Source of the DNA: Aliishimia ponticola
GTDB taxonomy: Bacteria; Pseudomonadota; Alphaproteobacteria; Rhodobacterales; Rhodobacteraceae
Assembly: GCF_004803475.1 (NCBI RefSeq)
Contig: NZ_SRKY01000004.1
Span: forward strand, 62,001 to 126,000
Reading direction: 5' to 3'
DNA length: 64,000 nt
Both the position numbers and the translations under genes were made by a program. The notes under the pieces are model-generated. The model was not told where the DNA came from. It made no database searches and was given only the letters and a program-made list of their open reading frames with translations. This document shows positions 25,168 to 34,299 of this stretch, one piece after another; the stretch's first letter is position 1, and every line of letters begins with the position of its first letter.

Positions 25168-27531
25168 CTAGCGGTCGTCGCCCGTGTCCGGCAGGTCGTC
25201 GATATCTTCGGCCTCGATCGCGGCTTGGGCGGCGGCCGACACGGCCTCCTTCTGTTTTTCCGACAGATTCTGCGCGCCCTCATCGGCAAGGCGGACAGTG
25301 ACCTCGCGGTGGGCGAACTTGATGCCCTCGCGTTCGAACAGGTCACGGATTTCCTGAAACACGCGCTTGCGGATCACCCATTGATCGCCGGGTTTGGTCA
25401 TGAACTTGACGCGGATGATCATCGCGCTGTCCTGCATTTCAATGACGCCCTGCGACTTCAGCGGCTGGATGAAATCCTCGCCGATTTCCGGGTCTTCCAG
25501 CAACTGTTGCCCCAGTTTCTTGACCAGCTTGCGGACCTTTTCCACATCCGTGTCATAGGTCACGCGCAGCGGCAGTTTCATCATTACCCAATCGCGCGAA
25601 TAGTTTGTCAGCACCTGAATTTCACCAAATGGGATCGTGTGCAGCTTGCCCAAGTGGTGGCGCAGCTGGAACGAGCGGACAGAGATTTTCTCGACCGTGC
25701 CGCGCACGTCTCCGATCTCGATATACTCGCCCTTGCGGAAGGCATCATCGAACAGGAAAAACGCCCCCGAAAAGATGTCGCGCACCAAGGTCTGGCTGCC
25801 GAAACCCACCGCGACACCGACGATGCCGGCACCGGCGAAGAGCGGGCCGACATTCACCCCCATTTCCATGAGCACGATCAGCAGAATCGTCACGACGATC
25901 ACGATCAGGATCAGGTTTCGGAACAGCGGCAGCAATGTCGCAAGGCGCGACGCGCTGGAGCCGCCCCCCTCATCGCCAAGTTCCGCAGGCACTTCTTCGC
26001 CGATCTCTTCGCGGATCTTGCCGTCTATCCAGATGCGGAAGGCGTGGAAAATCACGTATCCGAAGAACATGATGACGATCACATCGACCGTCCGTTCCGG
26101 CAGGCTTTCACCCATCATCTCACTGCCCGCCTGCCACAGGTTCAGAAAGGCAATGAATCCCGCGACAAAGGCCAGAATGGCCGCCACCCGGCGCGCGAGA
26201 TCCTCGAACGTCTCCATCTGACGATGCGGCCGCTCGCCCCCGATAGCGTCGGCCTCGCTAAGCGTTCCGTCCTGCCCCACCGCGTTCATCTCGCGCATGG
26301 CGCGGGCACGGGCAAAGCCACGTTCGATCCCGTAATTGATGACGCCGTAAACGACGATGATGACGGTCAGCACCAGATAGGCCGCAGGCGCGAGGGGCAT
26401 ACCTTCGGGGTTGCCCACCACAAGGTCGTAAATCCGGCGCGCCGTGGCATAGACAAGGAACAGCACCGCCGCAGGGGCCCAACTGGACGCAACCAGCCGC
26501 GCGGGCCAACTGACATCCTTGGGATCGCGGCGATTGAGAATAGCGCGGGTGATGGCCCCCTTGTTGACCGGGATCATCGCGAAATTCACCAGCAGGATCA
26601 CAAGGCTCAGCACTGCGGCGATGAACACATGAACGTCCTGATTGAGACCCAGTTCCATGATCCATTGGCCGAACAGCGCGATGATGACGCCCATGATGAA
26701 AACGGCACTCAGCCACAGATGCAGGCGCAGCGCCTCGCGGTCGGTCAGGCGCGGGATGCGATACTGGCTAAGAAACGGCGACAGGATCATGCGCCACAGC
26801 CCCGCGATGACCCGCGCTGAGAAATAGCCGATATTGATCAGCGTCACGGTATATTCGACTGCGGAATCGTCGATCGGGCCGATGAACACGTAGCCCAGCA
26901 CATAGGCCACCACCATCGAAAACAGCACCCCGATCACACCGCCGATGAACCGCATGACGAGAAAGGGGATCTTCTCGGAATAGCCCCGTGGGTTTTCCTT
27001 GATCAGCGGCACGATGAAAGGGCGCGCGATATAGGGGCCATAGATGAAACGCTCTGCCACCATCCCCACCGCAAACAGCAAAAGGCTGAAGAACAGCACC
27101 TTGCCGAACGCGGCAATCGTACCGTCGGGCGAGCTGGCCATCAGAATGAACCGCACTTCGTTCAGGGCCGTCGGCAGGGAGGCCACCCTTTCAACCAAGG
27201 TCGCGCGGAAGTCGTTCACCTTCATCTGAGCGCGCCGCAGGTCCGAATTGATCTCATCACGGACAGATTCGCTTTGTGCTGCGTCTTCGGTTGCCTCTTG
27301 CCCGGCAAGCTCAGCGGTAGAGGGCAGCAGGTTGCCGGAACTGTCGACAACGATCACCTGCGCCCCGTTCTTGGCTGCTTCTTCGATCACCTGGGCCAGC
27401 GACCCGGATGTCGTTTCGGTCGCGTCCTCGGTCGTGGGCACAAGGCTTTGCCCGCTTGCTGGCACGACACTGAGGGCCATCGCCACGGCGAATACACACA
27501 AAACTGCCGCGCGCAGATACCTGAAGATCAT
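25168..27531 (-). CDS. Large MscS-family mechanosensitive channel protein
   Basis: 787-aa membrane protein with a signal peptide (to about residue 27, ending VVPASGQ). A periplasmic Ser/Thr/Glu-rich stretch and some ten hydrophobic helices precede the C-terminal MscS core. The pore-lining helix and beta domain are recognisable in FAGAGIVGVAVGFGSQTLVRD, IFSGAFFLFDDAFRKGEYIEIGD and ILTNYSRDW. The length resembles the MscK/YbdG-like large paralogues rather than the small MscS. A loop of acidic and glycine residues, EEVPAELGDEGGGSS, separates helices from the channel domain. Predicted to release solutes on hypo-osmotic shock. It is convergent with the RTX gene with 6 bp between stops and divergent from the glycan operon. 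Confidence 0.9.
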   Translation of the reverse strand: MIFRYLRAAVLCVFAVAMALSVVPASGQSLVPTTEDATETTSGSLAQVIEEAAKNGAQVIVVDSSGNLLPSTAELAGQEATEDAAQSESVRDEINSDLRRAQMKVNDFRATLVERVASLPTALNEVRFILMASSPDGTIAAFGKVLFFSLLLFAVGMVAERFIYGPYIARPFIVPLIKENPRGYSEKIPFLVMRFIGGVIGVLFSMVVAYVLGYVFIGPIDDSAVEYTVTLINIGYFSARVIAGLWRMILSPFLSQYRIPRLTDREALRLHLWLSAVFIMGVIIALFGQWIMELGLNQDVHVFIAAVLSLVILLVNFAMIPVNKGAITRAILNRRDPKDVSWPARLVASSWAPAAVLFLVYATARRIYDLVVGNPEGMPLAPAAYLVLTVIIVVYGVINYGIERGFARARAMREMNAVGQDGTLSEADAIGGERPHRQMETFEDLARRVAAILAFVAGFIAFLNLWQAGSEMMGESLPERTVDVIVIMFFGYVIFHAFRIWIDGKIREEIGEEVPAELGDEGGGSSASRLATLLPLFRNLILIVIVVTILLIVLMEMGVNVGPLFAGAGIVGVAVGFGSQTLVRDIFSGAFFLFDDAFRKGEYIEIGDVRGTVEKISVRSFQLRHHLGKLHTIPFGEIQVLTNYSRDWVMMKLPLRVTYDTDVEKVRKLVKKLGQQLLEDPEIGEDFIQPLKSQGVIEMQDSAMIIRVKFMTKPGDQWVIRKRVFQEIRDLFEREGIKFAHREVTVRLADEGAQNLSEKQKEAVSAAAQAAIEAEDIDDLPDTGDDR

Positions 27532-27828
27532 CCGCCAAGCCCTTTCGGATCGTTGTTAGCTTGGGACGCTAAAGCAGTTTGGGCTGTGTTTGAATCGAAA
27601 ATCGCGGTTCCCCGGCGCCTTCACCCACGGTTGTCGCAGCGATGAGAAACAGGGCGGGGCCGCCGCTTCTGACAGAAATTTCACCCGTGCGGGTTTTACA
27701 TGCGCCGCGCTTTCGTGTCATAGGCGGAAGATGGGCCAGCATATGGCGCTTGGGTAGTGGAAGAGCATCATGGCGGAACATAGCCGGATTGGCTTGGAAC
27801 GCCCCTGTGGAATGGGGGGGATGCAGCC

Positions 27829-29049
27829 GTGACACTGCGACATGGCGCCCATCGCGGCGCGCGCATCATTCTTTACAGCCATGACACGTTCGGCTTGGGC
27901 CATTTGCGGCGGTCGCGGGCGATTGCCTCGGCGCTGACAGCGGCGGACCCGAAAGCCTCGGCGCTGATCCTGACAGGCAGCCCCGTGGCAGGGCGCTTTG
28001 CGTTTCCCGAACGGGTGGACCATGTTCGCCTGCCCGGTGTGACGAAACTGTCGGATGGCTCCTATGTGGCACAATCGCTGGGTCTGGATATCGACGAAAT
28101 CACCACGCTGCGCGGCAACCTCATCCAATCGGCGGTCGAAGCCTATGATCCCGATCTGCTGATCGTCGACAAAGAGCCCACGGGTTTCCGGGGCGAGCTT
28201 CTTCCGACGCTGGAATATCTTTCCCATGCTGGCCATGCGCGCTGCGTTCTGGGGCTGCGCGACGTGCTGGATGAAAAGGACGCGCTGGCGGCGGAGTGGG
28301 AGCGCAAGGGCGCGACCCAAGCGGCAGAGCGGTATTATGACGAAATCTGGGTCTATGGCCCACGCGTGTTCTATGATCCGACCCAAGGTCTGCCGATCAC
28401 CGAAGAAACCCGCGCCCATATGCATTGGACCGGGTTCCTGCGCCGTCAGGCACTTCCCGATAAGCCCGCCACGCTCGACACGGACAGCCCCTTCATTCTG
28501 GTCACGCCCGGCGGTGGCGGCGACGGTGCCAATATGGTGAACCTTGTGCTTGCGGCCTATGAGCGTGATCCAACGCTGTCGCCGCGTGCGATCCTTGTCT
28601 ACGGCCCGTTCCTGACGGGCGACACCCGCGCGGATTTCGACCGCAGGGTCGCCGCGCTGAACGGACGTGTCACCGCTGTCAGCTTCGAAAGCCAGATCGA
28701 ACAGCTTTATACCAGCGCGCAGGGCGTCGTGTGCATGGGCGGGTACAACACCTTCTGCGAGGTTCTGTCCTTCGACAAGCGCGCGGTCATCGTGCCGCGC
28801 ACCAAGCCCCGCAAAGAACAGTTCATTCGTGCCGAACGCGCCGAAGACATTGGCCTTGTCTCGATGTTGAGCGAGGAACGCCACGAGCTTACACCCGAAG
28901 CCATGGCCGCCGCCATCCGCCGACTGCCAACACAGAAGACCCCGATCGAAGCGGGCGCCGATCAGTTGATGGGGGGGCTGACCTATGTGGTGGAACGGGT
29001 GCGTGCCCTGATGTCCGGGCGCGACGCCTCCGCCTCTGCCGCCGAATGA
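27829..29049 (+). CDS. MurG-like (GT-B fold) glycosyltransferase, first gene of the glycan operon
   Basis: 406-aa predicted GT-B glycosyltransferase. The N-terminal motif YSHDTFGLGHLRRSRAIASA has the glycine-rich GxGH loop used by MurG-type enzymes. The C-terminal half has VTPGGGGDGANMVN and the donor-site block CMGGYNTFCEVLSFDKRAV near residue 302. Start is GTG 27829, with GGGGGG 8 bp upstream. It shares architecture and the GYNT motif with the fourth transferase of the same operon (31905-33035), suggesting an ancient paralogue pair. It is cytoplasmic and probably acts at the inner membrane face. Donor and acceptor unknown. Confidence 0.82.
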   Translation: MTLRHGAHRGARIILYSHDTFGLGHLRRSRAIASALTAADPKASALILTGSPVAGRFAFPERVDHVRLPGVTKLSDGSYVAQSLGLDIDEITTLRGNLIQSAVEAYDPDLLIVDKEPTGFRGELLPTLEYLSHAGHARCVLGLRDVLDEKDALAAEWERKGATQAAERYYDEIWVYGPRVFYDPTQGLPITEETRAHMHWTGFLRRQALPDKPATLDTDSPFILVTPGGGGDGANMVNLVLAAYERDPTLSPRAILVYGPFLTGDTRADFDRRVAALNGRVTAVSFESQIEQLYTSAQGVVCMGGYNTFCEVLSFDKRAVIVPRTKPRKEQFIRAERAEDIGLVSMLSEERHELTPEAMAAAIRRLPTQKTPIEAGADQLMGGLTYVVERVRALMSGRDASASAAE

Positions 29050-30278
29050 CGGGACCGAAACTCGCAATCGTGGTGAAGGGCTGGCCGCGCCTGTCCGAAA
29101 CCTTCATCGCACAGGAACTGGTCGCGCTTGAAGCCGCCGGGCTGGCATTCGACATCTGGTCGCTGCGCCACCCGACCGACAAGAAGCGGCACCCGTTGCA
29201 CGACAAGGTGACGGGCGCGGTGCATTATCTGCCTGAATATCTGCATGATGAACCGGGGCGGGTCTGGACCGCGTGGCGCAAGGCGCGCCGTTTGCCCGGA
29301 TACGCCGCTGCGCGCGCGATGTTTCTGCGGGATCTCTATCGCGACTTCTCGCGCAACCGCGTTCGGCGCTTCGGGCAAGCCTGCGTCATGGCCGCGGATT
29401 TGCCTGATGGGACTGCCGGGCTTTACGCGCATTTCCTGCACACGCCCGCCTCGGTCACGCGCTATGCCGCCGTGATGCGCGGCCTGCCCTGGGCCTACTC
29501 GGCCCATGCCAAGGACATCTGGACCTCCGTCGATTGGGACCTGTCCGAGAAGCTGCGCGCCGGACCGGGCGCGGCGGCATGGGGCGCGACCTGCACCGCC
29601 CTAGGCGCGCGCCACTTGCGGCAGATCGCCGGGAATCCCGGCGCTGTCGATCTGGTCTATCACGGGCTTGACCTGTCGCGCTTCCCGGACCCGCCGGAGC
29701 GCCCACTGCGCGCGCCAGACGCGCCGCTGCACATGGTGTCGGTTGGGCGTTTGGTGGAAAAGAAGGGGTTCGACCGGCTGATCGATGCCTTTGCGCTATT
29801 GCCCCGCGATCTGGACTGGCACTGGACCCATATCGGTGGCGGCACCCTGTCGGAGAGCCTGAAGGCCCGCGCCGAGGCTGCAGGCCTGTCTCGTCGGATC
29901 ACGTGGCGCGGGGCGTGTGACCAGCCCGAAGTGATCGAAGCGATGCGCGCCGCGGACCTGTTCGTTCTGCCCTCTCGCGTGGCCAGCGACGGTGATCGTG
30001 ACGGGCTGCCCAATGTCCTGATGGAAGCGGCCTCGCAGCGTTTGCCGATCCTGTCGACCCCGGTTTCGTCGATCCCGGAGTTCATCGAAACCGGTACACA
30101 CGGACTTTTGTCCGAAGACACGCCAGAGGCGCTTGCCGCCGCGATTGAACGGATCGCGCGCCACCCGGAAGAGGCCGAACTCTGGGCAAATGCCGCCTAT
30201 GACCGCCTGCGGGAAGAGTTCCTGATGGCCCCCGGCATTGCCCAGTTGGAGACCCGGCTTCGAGCCATGATCGCATGA
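29046..30278 (+). CDS. GT4-family glycosyltransferase
   Basis: 410-aa GT-B transferase of the GT4/group 1 type. It starts MTGPKLAIVVKGWPRLSETF, the opening seen in many exopolysaccharide GT4 enzymes. The donor-binding half has MVSVGRLVEKKGFDRLIDAF and ends with the classic acidic motif region ADLFVLPSRVASDGDRDGLP followed by NVLMEAASQRLPILSTPVSS; the E in the VLMEA segment is the usual nucleotide-sugar contact. The ATG forms an ATGA overlap with the preceding stop, and the next gene begins with another ATGA. Confidence 0.88.
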   Translation: MTGPKLAIVVKGWPRLSETFIAQELVALEAAGLAFDIWSLRHPTDKKRHPLHDKVTGAVHYLPEYLHDEPGRVWTAWRKARRLPGYAAARAMFLRDLYRDFSRNRVRRFGQACVMAADLPDGTAGLYAHFLHTPASVTRYAAVMRGLPWAYSAHAKDIWTSVDWDLSEKLRAGPGAAAWGATCTALGARHLRQIAGNPGAVDLVYHGLDLSRFPDPPERPLRAPDAPLHMVSVGRLVEKKGFDRLIDAFALLPRDLDWHWTHIGGGTLSESLKARAEAAGLSRRITWRGACDQPEVIEAMRAADLFVLPSRVASDGDRDGLPNVLMEAASQRLPILSTPVSSIPEFIETGTHGLLSEDTPEALAAAIERIARHPEEAELWANAAYDRLREEFLMAPGIAQLETRLRAMIA

Positions 30279-31324
30279 TACCGGTCGCCTTCTATGCGCC
30301 CCTGAAACCGCCGTCGCATCCGAACCCGTCGGGTGACAGGCAGATCGCCCGCGCGTTGATCAAGGCCCTGGGTCACGCGGGCTTGCGTGCCGATCTGGCA
30401 AGCGACCTGCGTCTGCTCGACATCAAGGGCGATCCTGCGGTGCAACAGGATCTGATGGCGCGCGCGGCAGATGCCCTGCCCGACCTTATCGCACGTGGGC
30501 GACAGGCGGGTTGGCGGCTTTGGGTCAGTTATCACAACTATTACAAAGCGCCCGACCTGTTGGGCCCGCGCGTGGCCGAGGCGCTGAGTATTCCCTATGT
30601 GCAGATCGAATCGACCCGCGCGAAAAAGCGGCTGACCGGACCTTGGGCAAGCTTCGCCGATGCCGCTGAACGCGCCGCAGATGCGGCCAAGGTCATCTTC
30701 TACTTCACCCGCCGGGACAGCGAAGCGCTTCACTCCTTCGCCCCGCCAAGTCAGACGCTGGAACATCTGCGCCCGTTCCTTGATCGTGACGACCTGCCCC
30801 CCGCCAGCTCCCGGAACGGGCCGGCGCTGGCTGTCGGGATGATGCGGCCCGGCGACAAGGTCGAAAGCTACCGGCTGATTGCCGGGATGCTGGGCCACGC
30901 GCCCGGCACGACCCGGCTGGATATTGTCGGCGACGGCAAGAAGCGCGACGTGGTCGAGGCGTTGATGCAGCCCTTTGCGGCGCAAGTCCGGTTTCTGGGC
31001 AAGATGCAGCCTGATGCCCTGGAAAAGGTGTATTCCAGCGCATCACGGTTTATATGGCCCGGTGTGAATGAGGCGATTGGCATGGTCTATCTGGAAGCAC
31101 AGGCAGCAGGTGTGCCGGTTCTGGCGCAGGACCGTCCGGGGCTGCGCGACGTGATCGCCCCCGGCCATGTGTTGCCCCACCCCGAAGAAGGGGCGCTGGG
31201 CTTGGCACGCGGGCTTGCCGCACCTGCCCCCACTGCGGCCGCGCTTCGCGACTACATCCGAAGCTATCATTTACGGCCCGCTGCGGCCGCCTGTTTGCGC
31301 CGCGCGTTGGAGCCATTGGTATGA
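30275..31324 (+). CDS. GT4-like glycosyltransferase
   Basis: 349-aa GT-B protein. The N-terminal half opens VAFYAPLKPPSHPNPSGDRQ, with the acceptor-loop type seen in GT4 enzymes. A central segment carries VGMMRPGDKVESYRLIAGML, and the donor half has IVGDGKKRDVVEALMQPF and FIWPGVNEAIGMVYLEAQAA. The NEAIGMVYLEAQAAG part corresponds to the conserved ExxxLExxAxG block. It starts in an ATGA overlap with the previous gene and ends in one with the phosphatase. The nucleotide-sugar donor is not predictable. Confidence 0.82.
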   Translation: MIPVAFYAPLKPPSHPNPSGDRQIARALIKALGHAGLRADLASDLRLLDIKGDPAVQQDLMARAADALPDLIARGRQAGWRLWVSYHNYYKAPDLLGPRVAEALSIPYVQIESTRAKKRLTGPWASFADAAERAADAAKVIFYFTRRDSEALHSFAPPSQTLEHLRPFLDRDDLPPASSRNGPALAVGMMRPGDKVESYRLIAGMLGHAPGTTRLDIVGDGKKRDVVEALMQPFAAQVRFLGKMQPDALEKVYSSASRFIWPGVNEAIGMVYLEAQAAGVPVLAQDRPGLRDVIAPGHVLPHPEEGALGLARGLAAPAPTAAALRDYIRSYHLRPAAAACLRRALEPLV

Positions 31325-31908
31325 CCGCACGCCTGGCCTTGATGCGTCACGGGCGCACCGCGTGGAACGCCGATCACCGCATTCAAGGGCGCACCGACAT
31401 CCCGCTGGAGGACAGCGCGCGCACCGATCTTTCCCACCTGTGCCTGCCAGCGCCTTGGGACCGCGCAACGCTTTGGGCCAGCCCACTGTCGCGCGCGCAA
31501 GAGACCGCGCAGATCGTCGCCGGGCGCGCACCCGTGATCGATGATGCGCTACTGGAGATGGATTGGGGCGATTGGGAAGGCCAGCACGGCGTGACGCTCA
31601 AGGCCGATCCTGAAAGCGGATTCCGCGATATCGAAGACTGGGGGTGGGAATATCACCCGCCGGGCGGCGAAAGCCCGGCAGAGTTACGCACCAGGTTGGA
31701 GCCATGGCTGGAAGCGCTGCGCGGCGATCACGTCGCGATTTGCCATATCGGCGTCATGCGCGTTTTGTTGGCCATCGCGTGGGGTTGGAACTTCGCCGGT
31801 CCCTGCCCCTTCCGGGTCAAGCGCAACAGGCTTTTCGTGATGGAACGAACCCACGCCGGGTGGCAGCCGCAACCGGAGCCTGTCCGACTGATGGAGCGCC
31901 GTCCATGA
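31321..31908 (+). CDS. Histidine phosphatase (phosphoglycerate-mutase-like)
   Basis: 195-aa cytoplasmic enzyme of the branch-1 histidine phosphatase superfamily. The phosphohistidine motif LMRHGRTAWN lies at residues 7-16, with His10 as nucleophile. SPLSRAQETAQ, EMDWGDWEGQHG and the second catalytic His in VAICHIGVMRVLLA follow. In this operon it likely dephosphorylates a sugar phosphate or glycan intermediate rather than serving glycolysis, by analogy with other glycan pathways that use such phosphatases. It overlaps both neighbours by ATGA. Confidence 0.85.
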   Translation: MTARLALMRHGRTAWNADHRIQGRTDIPLEDSARTDLSHLCLPAPWDRATLWASPLSRAQETAQIVAGRAPVIDDALLEMDWGDWEGQHGVTLKADPESGFRDIEDWGWEYHPPGGESPAELRTRLEPWLEALRGDHVAICHIGVMRVLLAIAWGWNFAGPCPFRVKRNRLFVMERTHAGWQPQPEPVRLMERRP

Positions 31909-33035
31909 CCGCCCGTGTCCTCATCGTCGTCACCCACCTGCTTGGCACTGGCCATCTGGCGCGCGCATTGGCCTTGGGCCGCGCCTTCTCGGCTGCGGGC
32001 CATGAGGCGCATGTTATTTCGGGCGGGTTTCCTGCCCCGCATTTGAACGCGCAATATGTGCATCTGCACCAATTGCCCCCGCTCCGCTCTGACGGAACGG
32101 ATTTCACGCGCCTTCTGGGCGAGGCGGATGTGCTGGCGGACGACGATTACCTGGCACAGCGCCGCCACGCGCTGCTGGACCTTTGGCGCACGCTCGCCCC
32201 AGATATTCTGATCACCGAGCTTTTCCCATTCGGGCGGCGCAACCTGCGCGCCGAGTTTATCGAACTGCTGGACGCTGCCAAGAACAGCGCCTCGTCGCCG
32301 CGTGTCTTTGCTTCGATCCGCGATGTGCTTGCACCGCCATCGAAACCGACCAAGGCCGCCTTTGCCGAGGACATCGTCCGCCGCTTCTATGATGGCGTGC
32401 TCGTCCATTCGGACCGGGCGCTTGTCCCGCTGGACGAAAGCTGGCCCGTCACGCCCGAACTTGCAGCCGTGCTGCGGTACACGGGGTTTGTCGTGCCGCC
32501 TTTGCCGCTGTTGACCGGGCAAGCCGGGCAAGGCGAAATCCTTGTCAGCGCGGGTGGCGGCGCGGTTGGCGGGGCCTTGTTCAGCGCCGCGCTCACGGCT
32601 GCGCAAGGCGACGAACGGACGTGGCGGATACTGGTCGGCGGGCAGCAATCGCAGGACCGGATCGCGCGGCTGGCCGCACATGCCCCCCATAACGTGATCG
32701 TGGAGGCCGCGCGCCCGGACTTTCGGGAAATGATGCAGCGCGCCTCTGCCTCTGTCAGCATGTGCGGCTACAACACGGCGATGGACCTGCTGCAAACGGG
32801 CATTCCCGCCGTCATTACCCCATTCGACGATGGCGGTGAGGTGGAACAGTCGCTGCGGGCGCGGGCGCTGGCGCGGCTGGACGGGATCGAACTTGTCCCT
32901 TCCGACGCTTTGAACGGCTCCGCGCTGCTACATGCGCTCGACCGGGCGATGGCGGCCCCACTGCGCCGCAGGGCAGCATTTCGTCTGGACGGCGCCCGCG
33001 AAGCCGTCAGGATCTGCACGGAGGCCTTGGAATGA
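31905..33035 (+). CDS. MurG-like glycosyltransferase, second copy
   Basis: 376-aa GT-B protein related in design to the first gene of the operon. The start MTARVLIVVTHLLGTGHLAR holds the GxGH loop at 14-17. ILVSAGGGAVGGALF follows in the middle, and the donor site has the SMCGYNTAMDLLQTGIPAVIT block near 285-305. The start at 31905 is in an ATGA overlap, so the longer open frame beginning at 31644 is rejected. Its acceptor is unknown; with the other three transferases it could build a glycan of four or more residues. Confidence 0.82.
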   Translation: MTARVLIVVTHLLGTGHLARALALGRAFSAAGHEAHVISGGFPAPHLNAQYVHLHQLPPLRSDGTDFTRLLGEADVLADDDYLAQRRHALLDLWRTLAPDILITELFPFGRRNLRAEFIELLDAAKNSASSPRVFASIRDVLAPPSKPTKAAFAEDIVRRFYDGVLVHSDRALVPLDESWPVTPELAAVLRYTGFVVPPLPLLTGQAGQGEILVSAGGGAVGGALFSAALTAAQGDERTWRILVGGQQSQDRIARLAAHAPHNVIVEAARPDFREMMQRASASVSMCGYNTAMDLLQTGIPAVITPFDDGGEVEQSLRARALARLDGIELVPSDALNGSALLHALDRAMAAPLRRRAAFRLDGAREAVRICTEALE

Positions 33036-33790
33036 GCGGTTGGCGCGATCTGCGATGCGAGCTTGCGCGCTGGGAGCAAGCCGGGCGGCGTCTGCCTTTC
33101 TGGTGGCGTGACGATGACGCAGTTCACCCGACGGCGGCGCTGGACCGTCTGGCCCAGATGTCCAGCCGCCACGGGGTGCACGTGCATCTGGCGATTATTC
33201 CCGCACGGGCGGAACCGACGCTGGCCCCGTTCCTTGGCCCGGACGGGTTTCGCGCCGTTATCCATGGCTGGTCGCATGAGAATCACGCGCCGGACGGGCA
33301 TAAATCAGCGGAATTCGGGCATCCGCGCGGTGACGCTGCTGCCGACGCCGCGCGCAGCTTTGAACGGATGACCACGCTTTTCGGCGCGCGCGCACATCCG
33401 ATGTTCGTGCCGCCATGGAACCGTATTGATGCAGCCCTCCTGCCGGAGCTTGCCCACATCGGCTATCATGCCGTGTCGACCTATGGCGCGCGCAAGGCGC
33501 GGGAAGCGGTGCCCAGGCTTGTACAGATCAACACCCATATCGACCCGGTGGATTGGCGCGGCACCCGCAGCGTCGTGGACCCGGAATTGACGCTTTCACG
33601 GCTGGTCGACACGCTGACAGCCCGCCGCGACGGGCGCACCGACCCGGCCGAACCGCTGGGCCTGCTGACACATCACCTGATGCAGGACGAAGCGATCTGG
33701 GGTTTTTGCGACGCGCTTGTGCAAGAGCTTTTGGCCGGGCCGGTCGATCTGTTCGACATTGCGGATCACCGCGAGATTCCGCTTCCCTGA
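33032..33790 (+). CDS. Polysaccharide-deacetylase-like (NodB-fold) protein
   Basis: 252-aa protein with NodB-homology-type metal motifs: LPFWWRDDDAV with Asp residues at 27-29, and HGWSHENHAPDGH at 78-90 carrying the His-x3-His pair. MFVPPWNRIDAALLPEL matches the R-P-P-type third motif. No signal peptide is visible, so it should act in the cytoplasm on a lipid-linked or nucleotide-linked intermediate, which is unusual for a deacetylase. It ends the chain of five ATGA overlaps. It could also be a deaminase or lyase of the same fold. Confidence 0.75.
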   Translation: MSGWRDLRCELARWEQAGRRLPFWWRDDDAVHPTAALDRLAQMSSRHGVHVHLAIIPARAEPTLAPFLGPDGFRAVIHGWSHENHAPDGHKSAEFGHPRGDAAADAARSFERMTTLFGARAHPMFVPPWNRIDAALLPELAHIGYHAVSTYGARKAREAVPRLVQINTHIDPVDWRGTRSVVDPELTLSRLVDTLTARRDGRTDPAEPLGLLTHHLMQDEAIWGFCDALVQELLAGPVDLFDIADHREIPLP

Positions 33791-33848
33791 ACGCGGCAGG
33801 GATGTGGTACAGATACTCAAGGACCACCGCGCGCAGCAGAGGCGACCC

Positions 33849-34232
33849 ATGGAACCAGATGACAGCATCAACGTGTTGGGCGGCCCGTTGGAAGGGTGCA
33901 GCCTAGATCCCGTGACAGGCTTCTTTCGTGACGGGCATTGCAATACATGCGCGCAAGATCAGGGCAGCCACACGGTATGCGCCGTGATGACCGCAGAATT
34001 CCTCGCCTACTCGAAATATGTGGGCAATGATCTGTCGACCCCGCGACCAGAGTTCCGTTTCGCGGGATTGAAGCCGGGTGATAGCTGGTGCCTTTGCGCC
34101 TCTCGCTTCCTGCAAGCCCATGACGAAGGGTGCGCGCCGCAGGTCAATCTGAAGGCGACGCATCAGCGCGCGCTTGAGATCGTCGCGATCGACATTCTCC
34201 AACAATACGGAACCGGGCTGTCGCTGGGCTAA
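33849..34232 (+). CDS. DUF2237-family small protein
   Basis: 127-aa protein of the DUF2237 family: it begins MEPDDSINVLGGPLEGCSLD and continues TGFFRDGHCNTCAQDQGSHT, VCAVMTAEFLAYSKYVGNDL and DSWCLCASRFLQA. The conserved Cys residues suggest a metal or redox role, but the family has no settled function. The ATG at 33849 follows AGAGGCGACCC. It begins 58 bp after the glycan operon on the same strand and may be its last member; homologues elsewhere occur alone. Confidence 0.85.
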   Translation: MEPDDSINVLGGPLEGCSLDPVTGFFRDGHCNTCAQDQGSHTVCAVMTAEFLAYSKYVGNDLSTPRPEFRFAGLKPGDSWCLCASRFLQAHDEGCAPQVNLKATHQRALEIVAIDILQQYGTGLSLG

Positions 34233-34245
34233 GGCACGCAGCAAC

Positions 34246-34271
34246 AAAAAAGGGGGCCACGCGGCCCCCTT
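34246..34271 (-). terminator. Intrinsic terminator after rplY
   Basis: AAGGGGGCC-ACGC-GGCCCCCTT with a run of six A's on its left, giving TTTTTT on the minus strand 28 bp after the rplY stop. The same hairpin may weakly stop plus-strand transcription of the DUF2237 gene, since it is symmetric. Confidence 0.85.
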
Positions 34272-34299
34272 CTGCACATCGCCAATCAGTGGCTGATGA

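Noticed and set aside
25225-26820. 531-codon plus-strand frame opposite the mechanosensitive channel gene
   Set aside because: His/Asp/Arg-rich composition typical of antisense frames; the minus strand encodes a clear MscS protein.
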